Source: Dermatophilus congolensis (GTDB lineage: Bacteria > Actinomycetota > Actinomycetes > Actinomycetales > Dermatophilaceae). Taken from it: DNA of 30,800 nt. Below, one piece after another: positions 16,430 to 24,053 of this stretch. A program made the position numbers and the translations under genes. The notes beneath the pieces were generated by a model that worked only from the letters and a program-made list of their open reading frames with translations, made no database searches and had not been told where the DNA came from. Every line of letters starts with the position of its first letter. Position 1 is the first letter of the stretch. Location: contig JAUNUP010000019.1 of the NCBI GenBank assembly GCA_030538115.1, positions 36,478 through 67,277 on the forward strand. Direction: 5' to 3'.

Positions 16430-17632
16430 ATGAGTGATTCCCTGGGCGTTGCCGTCATCGGGGCGGGAATGGCAGGAAAAGCGCACGCAGACGCCTACCG
16501 CTCGGCGGGAACTGTGTACGGGCCGGGAGTCCCGCCCATCCGGACGGTCGCGATCGCCGACCTTAACGAAGCCCTTGGGCGGTCCGTGGCGCAGCGGTTC
16601 GGGTATGAGCGTTGGGAGTCGGACTGGCGTTCCGTGGTGGAGGCCGACGATGTCGATGTGGTGAGCATCGTCGTCGCCAACGCGCTGCACCGCGAGATCC
16701 TGGAGACCGCACTCGCCGCTGGTAAGCACGTGCTCTGCGAAAAGCCTCTTGCCGACACCCTCGACGACGCGCAGGCGATGGCAGCAGCAGGGCGCGCAGC
16801 GCGTGAGAAGGGCATCATCTCCTCGACCGGTTTCCTCTACCGCCGCTCGCCGGGCCTGGCGGCCATCCGTGAGTATGTCAACAACGGTGTGCTCGGCCCT
16901 GTTCGTCACCTGACCGGTCGCTACATGTGCGACTACGCCTGCAACCCGCGGGGTCCGATGAGCTGGCGCTTCACAGGCCCGATGGGCTCGGGTGCTCTCG
17001 GAGACGTGGGCAGCCACCTCGGGTACATCGCCGAATTCCTCGCCGGAGACATGGTCTCGGTTAGCGGCGGCCGCCTTGTGCGGGTCGTCCACGAGCGCCC
17101 GCTGCCTCTGGGCGCCGTGGTCGGTCACGCCGAGGTCGCGGTCTCGGATGAGACCGAGCCGGTCACCAACGACGACTACGCGGCCTGGACTGCGGACTTC
17201 GTCGGCGGTGCCGGTGGCGTGCTCGAAGTGTCCCGCGTGGCCGCCGGGTACCCGAACGGTCTGGAGGTCGAGGTGTTCTGTGAAAACGGCTCGGCGCGGT
17301 GGAACCAGCTGCGTCCCGACGAGATCGGTCTCTACCTGCACCAGGGCGACGCCGGCCAGCGCGGCTACCGCACCGTCTACCTCGACAACACTCACCCCTA
17401 CATCACCGACGGCCTGGCCATGGACTGCGGTGGGGTCGGGTACGGCCAGAACGACTACTTCCGCTGGCAGGCGCGTGCCTTCCTGGAGGAAGTCGCCGGC
17501 GTGCCGGCCGCGCAGTCGCTGCCGCGTTGCGCCGACCTCGAACAGGGCGTTCGCGCCATGCAGATTCAGGAGGCCGTGGTGGAGTCGGCCACCAACGGCG
17601 GGGCAGCCGTTCAGATCCCCGCTTTGCCCTGA
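16430..17632 (+). CDS. Gfo/Idh/MocA family oxidoreductase, levoglucosan-dehydrogenase-like
   Basis: A 400-residue NAD(P)-dependent dehydrogenase. GAGMAG is at residues 11-16, LCEKP carries Lys105, GFLYRRSP is at 134-141 and Asp192/His196 in LGDVGSHLGY are the likely catalytic pair. The long form with a GYRTVY..THPY..GVGYGQNDYF segment near 330-370 recalls levoglucosan dehydrogenase and related enzymes that oxidise ring carbon 3, rather than IolG. The ATG has AAGGAG five bases upstream; an upstream ATG at 16298 lies inside the operator region and is unlikely. First gene of a pair with the TIM-barrel gene at 17667, divergent from a LacI gene and carrying both an inositol-type site G and a separate LacI palindrome. 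The substrate is unknown: a cyclitol, anhydro-sugar or glycoside is plausible. Confidence 0.72.
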   Translation: MSDSLGVAVIGAGMAGKAHADAYRSAGTVYGPGVPPIRTVAIADLNEALGRSVAQRFGYERWESDWRSVVEADDVDVVSIVVANALHREILETALAAGKHVLCEKPLADTLDDAQAMAAAGRAAREKGIISSTGFLYRRSPGLAAIREYVNNGVLGPVRHLTGRYMCDYACNPRGPMSWRFTGPMGSGALGDVGSHLGYIAEFLAGDMVSVSGGRLVRVVHERPLPLGAVVGHAEVAVSDETEPVTNDDYAAWTADFVGGAGGVLEVSRVAAGYPNGLEVEVFCENGSARWNQLRPDEIGLYLHQGDAGQRGYRTVYLDNTHPYITDGLAMDCGGVGYGQNDYFRWQARAFLEEVAGVPAAQSLPRCADLEQGVRAMQIQEAVVESATNGGAAVQIPALP

Positions 17633-17666
17633 GCACAACCCACGTTCTTCACGTAAGGAGTTCCCC

Positions 17667-18671
17667 ATGAAGCTCGGCCTATACAATGCAATCCTTCACG
17701 ACCGTCCGCTCAAGGACGCACTCACCGTCATCGCCGATAACGGCCTAGAAGGTATCGAGATCAACACCGGCGGGTTCCTGCCCCCGGTGCACGTGCCCAA
17801 CATCGACGAGATCCTCACCTCGGATGCGGCTCGGGATGAGTTCCTCGGCACGTTCGACGGCACCGGCGTCGACATCGCCGGCTACAACTGCAACGGCAAC
17901 CCGCTGCACCCCAACCGCACGATCGGCGACAAGCACGCCGAAGACATCCGACGCAGCATCAAGCTCGCAGCCCGCACCGGGCAGACGCGGGTCGTCACGA
18001 TGTCCGGCTTGCCCGGCGGCGAGCCCGGTTCCTCAGTCACCAACTGGGTGGTGAACGGTTGGAACTCGGCGGCCCTGGACATCCTCGACTACCAGTACAG
18101 CGTGGCCGTACCGTTCTGGAAGGAGATGGACGCGTTCGCCGGAGACCACGGCGTCAAGGTGGCCCTGGAGTTCCATCCGCAGAACCTGGTGTTCAACATC
18201 GGGGACCTGCGCCGCCTGATCGACGAAGCCGGCCTGGTCAACACCGGTATCGAGATGGACGCCTCCCACTTGTTCTGGCAGCAGGCCGACCCCACCGCTG
18301 TGGTGCGCGAGGCTCCCGAGTTGGTCTTCCAGGCTGCCGCCAAGGATGCGCGCGTCAACACGGACAATGCGGCGCTTTACGGCGTGCTGGACAACAACCG
18401 CTTCCGGCGCATCCCCGCGGACTCGGAGCGCACCAACCTCGGCGGCGACGAGTGGGCCAACGAGTGGACCGACCCGGGCGCGTGGGACTTCGTCGCCATC
18501 GGACGCGGCCACGACGTCACCTACTGGGCTGAGTGGCTCAAGGCCCTCCACGACGCCGACCCGAACATGCTCGTCAACATCGAGCACGAGGACACCTCGA
18601 TGGGTCGCGAGGAAGGCATTGCCGTCGCCGCGAAGGCCCTACTGGAAGCCCGAAAGATCGCCGGCGTGTGA
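17667..18671 (+). CDS. TIM-barrel sugar phosphate isomerase/epimerase
   Basis: A 334-residue AP endonuclease 2 barrel protein. MKLGLYNAILHDRPLKDAL starts the barrel; GIEINTGGFLPPVHV follows near residues 30-44, LEFHPQNLVFNIGDL near 171-185 and GIEMDASHLFWQQADP near 194-209 hold likely metal ligands, and the C terminus has NIEHEDTSMGREEGI. It is longer than the IolE and IolH types here and forms a separate subgroup often paired with Gfo/Idh/MocA dehydrogenases. TAAGGAG lies six bases before the ATG; a longer in-frame ORF overlaps the upstream gene and is rejected. It lies 34 bases after the dehydrogenase gene. It may epimerise, or eliminate from, the keto sugar or cyclitol that its neighbour makes. 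Confidence 0.72.
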   Translation: MKLGLYNAILHDRPLKDALTVIADNGLEGIEINTGGFLPPVHVPNIDEILTSDAARDEFLGTFDGTGVDIAGYNCNGNPLHPNRTIGDKHAEDIRRSIKLAARTGQTRVVTMSGLPGGEPGSSVTNWVVNGWNSAALDILDYQYSVAVPFWKEMDAFAGDHGVKVALEFHPQNLVFNIGDLRRLIDEAGLVNTGIEMDASHLFWQQADPTAVVREAPELVFQAAAKDARVNTDNAALYGVLDNNRFRRIPADSERTNLGGDEWANEWTDPGAWDFVAIGRGHDVTYWAEWLKALHDADPNMLVNIEHEDTSMGREEGIAVAAKALLEARKIAGV

Positions 18672-18687
18672 GCCTGGACATAAACGC

Positions 18688-18723
18688 GAATGCGCCCCGG
18701 ACGAAACCGTCCGGGGCGCATTC
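18688..18723. terminator. strong bidirectional terminator between convergent units
   Basis: A perfect 15-pair stem (18688-18702 with 18709-18723) and a GAAACC loop lie 16 bases after the isomerase stop and 48 bases beyond the minus-strand mmsA stop. It can serve both units. Confidence 0.85.
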
Positions 18724-18770
18724 ATGCACTTGGTCACGCCTGAATCTGACCGTCTTCAGTCCTCGAACCG

Positions 18771-20276
18771 TCAGTCATTCTGTGGGAAGCCCAAGTTGAG
18801 GCCCCCGTGACTCGGGTCCAGCCAGCGCTGCGTGATGGCCTTGGTGCGGGTGAAGAAGTGCACACCCTCCATGCCGTGCGCGTGCGTGTCACCGAACAGC
18901 GACTCCTTCCAGCCACCGAACGAGTAGTACGCCATCGGCGTTGGAATCGGCACGTTGATACCGACCATCCCCACCTGCACCTCATTCTGGAATCGGCGCG
19001 CGGCACCACCATCATTCGTGAAGATGGTGACTCCATTACCGAACCGGCTCGAGTTGATCAGGCCAAGGCCCTCCTCGTAGCCCTTCACGCGGACCACTGA
19101 CAGCACGGGACCGAAGATCTCATCCGTGTAGATCGACATGTCGGTCTTGACGTTGTCGAACATCGTCGGGAGAACGAAGAACCCGTTCTCCGAGCCGCCC
19201 TGCCACTCGCCCTCACGGCCGTCGAGCACGAGGGTGGCCCCGGCCCTCTCGCCGGCGTCGATGTAGCTGTTGATGCGGTCGCGGGCCTCACCGGTGATGA
19301 CCGGGCCCATGTCGACGCCTTCGGTATTGCCCTCACCGGTGGTGAGAGTCCCGGCCCGCTCGGCGATCTTGGCGACCAGTTCATCAGCGATCGACTCGGT
19401 GGCCAACAGCACCGAAATCGCCATGCACCGCTCACCGGCAGCACCGAAACCGGCGTTCACGGCAGCGTCAGCCGCGAGATCCAAGTCGGCGTCGGGGAGC
19501 ACCAGCATGTGGTTCTTCGCCCCACCGAGGGCCTGAACCCGCTTGCCGTTCTTCGTGCCTGTCTCGTAGATGTACTTCGCGATGGGAGTCGAACCGACGA
19601 ACGAGATCGACGCGATCTGCGCGTTCTCCAGCAGCGCGTCCACGGCCTCCTTGTCACCCTGAACCACGTTCATGATGCCCTCGGGCAGACCCGCCTCGGC
19701 CCACAGCTGCGCGATTTCGAGGGTCGCGCTCGGATCCTTCTCACTCGGCTTGATCACAACGGCGTTACCGCACGCGATGGCCACCGGCACGAACCACAGT
19801 GGAACCATGGCGGGAAAGTTGAACGGGCTGATCACCGCGACCACGCCGAGCGGCTGCAGAGTCGAATACGCGTCGATGTTGGTCGACACGTTCTCGCTGA
19901 AACCACCCTTGAGGATGTGGCCGATTCCGCAAGCGAACTCGACCACCTCAAGGCCACGGTTGATCTCGCCGACTGCGTCCGGGTACGTCTTGCCGTGCTC
20001 ACGGACGATCGTTTTGGCGATCTCGCCCTTGCGCTCCTCGAGCAGTTCGCGGAATTTGAAGAGGATGCGAGTGCGGCGCGCGATCGACAGCTGGCCGAAC
20101 TCCTTCTGTGCCTCCGCTGCGCGGGCGACGATCTCGTCGACCAGCGCCTTTGACGCGAAATCGACCGCGCCGGTCACCTCGCCGGTAGCCGGGTTGTAGA
20201 CGTCACCGGTACGTTCGGCAGTGCCGTCCCACAGATGGTTACCGACCAGGTGGGTGATGCGTGCAGAGCTGCTCAT
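18771..20276 (-). CDS. mmsA: CoA-acylating (methyl)malonate-semialdehyde dehydrogenase
   Basis: A 501-residue aldehyde dehydrogenase. MmsA/IolA oxidises malonate semialdehyde, or methylmalonate semialdehyde from valine, with NAD and CoA to acetyl-CoA or propionyl-CoA, the last step of inositol breakdown. Evidence: PFNFPAMVPLWFVP near residues 151-164, KPSEKDPSA near 177-185, FVGSTPIAKYIY near 226-237, and the catalytic Cys284 in FGAAGERCMAIS. The E..GKT motif (REHGKTYPDA) and length also fit MmsA. Its ATG overlaps the iolB stop (ATGA), so it is translationally coupled to iolB. The C-terminal SHGGLNLGFPQND tail is family-typical. The gene could also serve valine degradation. Confidence 0.92.
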   Translation of the reverse strand: MSSSARITHLVGNHLWDGTAERTGDVYNPATGEVTGAVDFASKALVDEIVARAAEAQKEFGQLSIARRTRILFKFRELLEERKGEIAKTIVREHGKTYPDAVGEINRGLEVVEFACGIGHILKGGFSENVSTNIDAYSTLQPLGVVAVISPFNFPAMVPLWFVPVAIACGNAVVIKPSEKDPSATLEIAQLWAEAGLPEGIMNVVQGDKEAVDALLENAQIASISFVGSTPIAKYIYETGTKNGKRVQALGGAKNHMLVLPDADLDLAADAAVNAGFGAAGERCMAISVLLATESIADELVAKIAERAGTLTTGEGNTEGVDMGPVITGEARDRINSYIDAGERAGATLVLDGREGEWQGGSENGFFVLPTMFDNVKTDMSIYTDEIFGPVLSVVRVKGYEEGLGLINSSRFGNGVTIFTNDGGAARRFQNEVQVGMVGINVPIPTPMAYYSFGGWKESLFGDTHAHGMEGVHFFTRTKAITQRWLDPSHGGLNLGFPQND

Positions 20277-21193
20277 AGTGCCTCTTTCGGTTCGTGAATC
20301 GGTAGTCGTGGGTCGACCTGCTGGTCGTTCCAGGTGCCGCGGACCCAGCCGTGGCGCGGGTCGTCGCAGATCAGCCAGGCCCGCTCCTCACCGGGGCCGG
20401 CCATGACGTTGAGGTAGTACATGTCGTACCCGGTCGGGGCCATCGATGGGCCGTGCCAGCCGTGCGGCACGAGCACCACGTCGCGGCTGCGCACTTCTTC
20501 GGCGATGTCGATGGGCCGGTCGTCGGTGCCGTACACGCGCTGATAGCCGATCGGGTCGGCGTCATCGCCTGACGGGGCACCCGGGTGGCCCGGCTCCACC
20601 CGCATCTCGAAGTAGTAGATCTCCTCCAGGTGCGTCTCCACACCGTCGCGCTCCTCATCGTGCTTGTGAGGGGGGTACGACGACCAGTTGCCTGCCGGCG
20701 TGATGACCTCGCATGCGATGATCGAGTCGGCATCCAGTGCGGCGGGGGTGCCGAAGTTCTGCACCTGGCGCGACGACTGCCCGGCGCCGCGCATCTCGAC
20801 CGCCACCGCGCTCTTCTCGATCTTGACCACCGGGCAGGCCTCGTTCGCAGTGGCGAAGCTGAACGCGTAGCGTCCGCCGTCGGTGCTGGTCAGAGTGAAT
20901 TTGGCGTCGCGGGGCACGTAGACGGAGTCAGTCGGGCCGGAGAACACGCTGGCACGCCCCTCCAGCTCGTGTGAGGTCGTCTGCCCGTTGGCCGTCACCT
21001 CGACCGTGGCGGCACCGTGCAGGGGGAGCGCGATGAACTCGAACTCTTCGGTGTCGACGGTGCGGGATTCCCCGGCGGCCAGGTCTGTGACCAGCAGGCC
21101 CGTGTGCTCCCAGCCGGCGGTCTGCCCTGGCCGGATGACGACGTCGAACTCGTTGTCGCCGGAGGTTCCGGCGGGCTTGAACCAGTCACTCAC
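20273..21193 (-). CDS. iolB: 5-deoxy-glucuronate isomerase (IolB)
   Basis: A 306-residue bicupin of the KduI/IolB family. It converts 5-deoxy-D-glucuronate to 5-dehydro-2-deoxy-D-gluconate, the IolC substrate. The metal-binding cupin motif is visible as PPHKHD followed by ETHLEEIYYFE near residues 170-195, with a second histidine region VPHGWHGPSMAP near 245-256 and YYLNVMAGP near 261-269. The open frame begins at 21268, but the GTG at 21193 has GGAGG six bases upstream and begins with the family N terminus (VSDWFKPAG). First gene of the iolB-mmsA unit, divergent from a LacI-type regulator gene. A TTGACA/CAGGCT promoter pair with a 17-base spacer (about 21319-21347, minus strand) lies upstream. 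Confidence 0.92.
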   Translation of the reverse strand: MSDWFKPAGTSGDNEFDVVIRPGQTAGWEHTGLLVTDLAAGESRTVDTEEFEFIALPLHGAATVEVTANGQTTSHELEGRASVFSGPTDSVYVPRDAKFTLTSTDGGRYAFSFATANEACPVVKIEKSAVAVEMRGAGQSSRQVQNFGTPAALDADSIIACEVITPAGNWSSYPPHKHDEERDGVETHLEEIYYFEMRVEPGHPGAPSGDDADPIGYQRVYGTDDRPIDIAEEVRSRDVVLVPHGWHGPSMAPTGYDMYYLNVMAGPGEERAWLICDDPRHGWVRGTWNDQQVDPRLPIHEPKEAL

Positions 21194-21563
21194 GTTGTGC
21201 CTCCAAGATGTTTCCGGGCACGGATCGGATGCGGTGGCACTGCGCGTGTTCGCCGGGGGCGGGCGCAACCGGTGTCGCGGGCCGAGGATCCGAGGCCGCG
21301 TCTTCGTCGACGCTCCTCAGCCTGCCCCGTGAATCAACACATGTCAATGGTTTGTTAGAACATCAACACTTTCTCAAGTGTTCGGTCTTGGTGGTGAAGC
21401 TGGTCGTGTGCGCCGGGCGGACAGCGTGACGGCGGCTCCGGTCTGCGAGAAGCCACGGGCAGATGCGTGCAAAAGGCTGGTCATGGGGCCGTATAGCGGA
21501 AGAAACATGCGGCAATCCAGCCATGCCCTAGTATCCGGGGGCTCGATTGCGCAAAATGTCCCC
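21194..21563. promoter_or_regulatory. divergent control region between iolB and the LacI-type regulator
   Basis: Contains operator site H, TTGTTAGAACAT (21352-21363), which fits WTGTYNNRACAW exactly, and next to it an 18-base inverted repeat (21365-21382, AACACTT..AAGTGTT with TCTC between). A minus-strand TTGACA (about 21342-21347) with CAGGCT 17 bases on is a likely iolB promoter. A clear plus-strand promoter for the regulator is not seen. Confidence 0.55.
21365..21382. promoter_or_regulatory. 18-base inverted repeat beside the second LacI gene
   Basis: Two seven-base arms, AACACTT and AAGTGTT, are separated by TCTC. It lies two bases from site H, between divergent genes. It may be a second operator; its central bases lack the CG step usual for LacI sites. 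Confidence 0.45.
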
Positions 21564-22649
21564 ATGGCTTCCGTGACGATGACAACCGTGGCACGAGAGG
21601 CGGGCGTCTCCGTCAGCACCGTCTCCCATGTCATCAATGGCACCCGGCCTGTAGCGCCGGAGACCAAGAAGCTCGTCCTGGAGGCGATGGAGAAGGTCGG
21701 GTTCACGCACCGGCCCGTAGCCAGGTCGCTGGCCGCTGGCTCGACCACCACCATCGGTGTCGCCATGTCGTTCTTGGCCAGTATCTACGGGCAAGAACTC
21801 GTGGCCGGCGTCGAGGAGGAGGCGCTGCGGCACGGCATGCAATTGCTGTTCGCCGACACCCGCGACGACTCGGAGCGCGAGGGGCGCGTCATCGCGAACC
21901 TGCTCGCCCACCACGTGGCCGGCATGATCATCATGCCCAGCCCCAACTGGACCGACACGGCGCTGCGGCTGCTCAACGAGCACGACACCCCGTTCGTGGT
22001 CGTCGACCGGCATCAAGACCTCGACGTCGACCAGGTCTGTGTAGAAAACGAGCAGGCCTCGGCCGCGATCGTCGACCACCTCCTGCAGATCGGCCACACC
22101 CGCATCGGGTTCATCGAGGCGCTCGAAGGCCTGCCCACGGCGAAGGAACGCCTCGACGGCTACCTACTGGCGCACAGGCGTCGGGGTGTGCCGGTCGACG
22201 AGACCCTCATCGTCAACGGCGGCTCCACCGAGCAAGACGGACGCAAGGCCATGCAGCGCCTGCTGGCCCACCCCGACCGTCCGACCGGGGTGTTCGTCTC
22301 CAACGACGCGATGAGCATCGGAGCCGTGCGGGCATGCAAGCAGGCCGGCGTGGCAATTCCCGAGCAGATGGCGATGGTCTGCTTCGACGAGTTCCCGTGG
22401 GGTGACCTGTTGACCCCGCACCTGACCACGATCGCCCAGCCGTGCTACGCCCTCGGAGCCCGCGCGGTGCAGTTGCTGCTCAAGAGACTTGAGACTCCGG
22501 ATGCCCCTGGGCGTACTATCCGGCTCGCCGGTGAGATCAGTCACGGTAATTCGTGCGGCTGCCGCGGTATTTCCGGAGGCATCGTCTCGCCCCGTGCGCG
22601 AAATGCAGCAGCCGCTGCATCCGGCGCAAGTGGTCCCGCAAAGAATTAA
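21564..22649 (+). CDS. LacI-family transcriptional regulator, candidate inositol repressor
   Basis: A 361-residue LacI/PurR-type regulator. The helix-turn-helix MTTVAREAGVSVSTVSHVIN is at about residues 6-25, followed by the hinge FTHRPVARSLAAGSTTTIGV and a sugar-binding-protein-like effector domain; SNDAMSIGAVRACKQAG and CFDEFPWGDLLTPHLTTIAQP are typical of the C-terminal lobe, which closes with ISHGNSCGC. A tail of about 25 residues rich in Ala and Gly follows. The frame is open 62 codons upstream; the ATG at 21564 puts the HTH at the very N terminus as usual, but it has no good ribosome site, and ATGs at 21483 or 21507 remain possible. Divergent from iolB-mmsA, it is the best local candidate for control of inositol genes. 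Confidence 0.85.
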   Translation: MASVTMTTVAREAGVSVSTVSHVINGTRPVAPETKKLVLEAMEKVGFTHRPVARSLAAGSTTTIGVAMSFLASIYGQELVAGVEEEALRHGMQLLFADTRDDSEREGRVIANLLAHHVAGMIIMPSPNWTDTALRLLNEHDTPFVVVDRHQDLDVDQVCVENEQASAAIVDHLLQIGHTRIGFIEALEGLPTAKERLDGYLLAHRRRGVPVDETLIVNGGSTEQDGRKAMQRLLAHPDRPTGVFVSNDAMSIGAVRACKQAGVAIPEQMAMVCFDEFPWGDLLTPHLTTIAQPCYALGARAVQLLLKRLETPDAPGRTIRLAGEISHGNSCGCRGISGGIVSPRARNAAAAASGASGPAKN

Positions 22650-23048
22650 CGCAGAGTTCACTCCGTCATTCCGCACGACACTCGCCGGCCCGTCGCCTGA
22701 CCTGCGCAGATGTCGTTTCGGAGGCGAATTTCGCGCGTCCGTGATGCGTAATTCCGGGACGTTCTCGAACGTGGCATACACCTGATGCGCGCGAGGCGGT
22801 GCGTGTTACGCTGGTCGTGGTTGCAAGAGCAGTTCCCGCAGTTCGAAGTGTGTAGCAGTTCGAAGTAGTTTTCGCAGTTCAACGTAGTAAACGCGTCAGG
22901 ACTTGCGGTCTGGGTCTGTCTCCGAGCCCGTCGTGTCGGTCGATGCGGGGCCTGGAACAGGGTCTGACCAGCTCGTTGTGGGGTGGTTCGGCAGCCGGGG
23001 TCTCGTGATGTGCGAGACCTTTGCCACCAAGAGAGAGTTGTTTTCCCC
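22650..23048 (+). promoter_or_regulatory. long leader region upstream of cspA
   Basis: No credible gene in 399 bases. Seen: a 14-base palindrome ACGTTCTCGAACGT (22759-22772); a possible -10 TACGCT (22807-22812) with no good -35; four copies of GCAGTTC, the middle two extended to GCAGTTCGAAGT (starting 22829, 22838, 22855, 22874); and a seven-pair hairpin GGTCTCG/CGAGACC (22999-23005 with 23013-23019) 30 bases before the cspA start. Long structured leaders are known to control cold-shock mRNA; the same role is inferred here. Confidence 0.5.
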
Positions 23049-23252
23049 ATGGCACAGGGCACCGTTAAGTGGTTCAACGCCGAAAAGGGCTTCGGTTTCA
23101 TCGCTCAGGACGGCGGCGGCCCCGACGTCTTCGTGCACTACTCGGCTATCCAGACGAGTGGCTTCCGTTCCCTCGACGAGGCGCAGCGCGTCGAGTTCGA
23201 GGTCACCCAGGGCCCCAAGGGCCCGCAGGCGGACAACGTCCGCGCGCTCTGA
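23049..23252 (+). CDS. cspA: cold shock protein, CspA family
   Basis: A 67-residue single-stranded nucleic-acid-binding OB-fold protein. It is complete: [18 protein letters not shown] at the start carries RNP1 (KGFGFI), DVFVHYSAI is RNP2, and [18 protein letters not shown] closes the barrel. Such proteins act as RNA chaperones on cooling or during general growth. The start is fixed by the family N terminus; an AGAGAG about a dozen bases upstream is a weak ribosome site, consistent with control through the leader. Transcribed alone, with a hairpin terminator shortly downstream. Several cspA-like genes usually exist in one actinobacterial genome. Confidence 0.93.
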   Translation: MAQGTVKWFNAEKGFGFIAQDGGGPDVFVHYSAIQTSGFRSLDEAQRVEFEVTQGPKGPQADNVRAL

Positions 23253-23290
23253 CCTCGCTGAAATAACCAGCGGCGTCTTCCAAGACTTCC

Positions 23291-23338
23291 GACGATGCCC
23301 GGCCGGTGGCGGCAACGCCCACCGAGCCGGGCATCGTC
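23291..23338 (+). terminator. terminator of cspA, overlapping the start of the next ORF
   Basis: A 13-pair stem (23291-23303 with 23326-23338) encloses a further GGTGG/CCACC pairing. It begins 38 bases after the cspA stop. The first ATG of the next open frame (23295) lies inside its 5' arm. Confidence 0.75.
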
Positions 23339-24044
23339 GCGTTCACGGCCTAGCCAGGCCGTGGTCTGCGGGTTCTTCCTCGCCCTCGTCGCGGCCTACA
23401 GCATCGCGGTGCTGCCGGCGCGACCTCTTCTGCTGGGCCTCGACCCGGCCTCCCTCGCGATGGTCACGGGCTCGCGCGTCGCCCTGGTCGCCTTGGGGGT
23501 GCTCGCCGACAGCACAGGCGAGCCCTGGCTGATACCGCTACTGGTCAGCATCGTCTCGATCATGAAATTCCACTGGGTCTACTGGTGGGCCGGGGCGCTG
23601 TGGGGCGACTCGATACTCGTGCGCCTGGCGGGTGACTCGAAGCGCGCCAAAGCCAGCATCCGGCGTGCGGAGGCGATCGTGCGCCGCTTCCGCGTACTCG
23701 CCGTCGCGATCGCGTACGTGCCGTTGCCGCTGCCGCGCGACCTCATCTACGCCGCCCTGGGCACGGCGGGCGTCAAACTCAAGCCCTTTCTCGTGGTCGA
23801 CATCCTCGCGGCGATCGTCACCCAGTCGTTCTTTCTCGCCTCCGGCATGGTCGTCGGCGAACGGGCGATGCCCCTCATGCGCGTCTATGCCCAATGGGCG
23901 GGCGTATTCGCGTTCATCGTGATCATGCTCATGCTGCTGCGCTGGTGGCGCACCAGATCGAAGACCCCGAACGCGCCCGACGCCGACGACGCCGACGACA
24001 CAGAGGAGTCCACGCCACCGGCGAAGACGACCCCCGAAGCCTGA
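23295..24044 (+). CDS. DedA/VTT-family membrane protein
   Basis: A 249-residue protein with about five hydrophobic segments, from FFLALVAAYSIAVL (residues about 27-40) to VFAFIVIMLMLLRWW (about 205-222), and an acidic, Asp/Glu/Pro-rich cytoplasmic tail. The GDSILVRLAGDSKRA region and the basic stretch RRFRVLAVAIAYVPLPLPRDLIYAALGTAGV (in parts) match VTT/DedA proteins, linked to lipid flipping, membrane potential and drug resistance. The listed start is the longest frame, but that ATG has no ribosome site and lies in the cspA terminator; the first 20 residues are Arg/Ser-rich and unlikely to be coding. The GTG at 23361 is a plausible alternative. It converges with the LCP gene, ten bases apart. 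Confidence 0.65.
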   Translation: MPGRWRQRPPSRASSRSRPSQAVVCGFFLALVAAYSIAVLPARPLLLGLDPASLAMVTGSRVALVALGVLADSTGEPWLIPLLVSIVSIMKFHWVYWWAGALWGDSILVRLAGDSKRAKASIRRAEAIVRRFRVLAVAIAYVPLPLPRDLIYAALGTAGVKLKPFLVVDILAAIVTQSFFLASGMVVGERAMPLMRVYAQWAGVFAFIVIMLMLLRWWRTRSKTPNAPDADDADDTEESTPPAKTTPEA

Positions 24045-24053
24045 ACCGTCAGA

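Noticed and set aside
22829..22885. GCAGTTC repeats considered as a CRISPR array
   Set aside because: Repeats are only 7-12 bases, spacing is uneven (9, 17, 19) and no cas gene is near.
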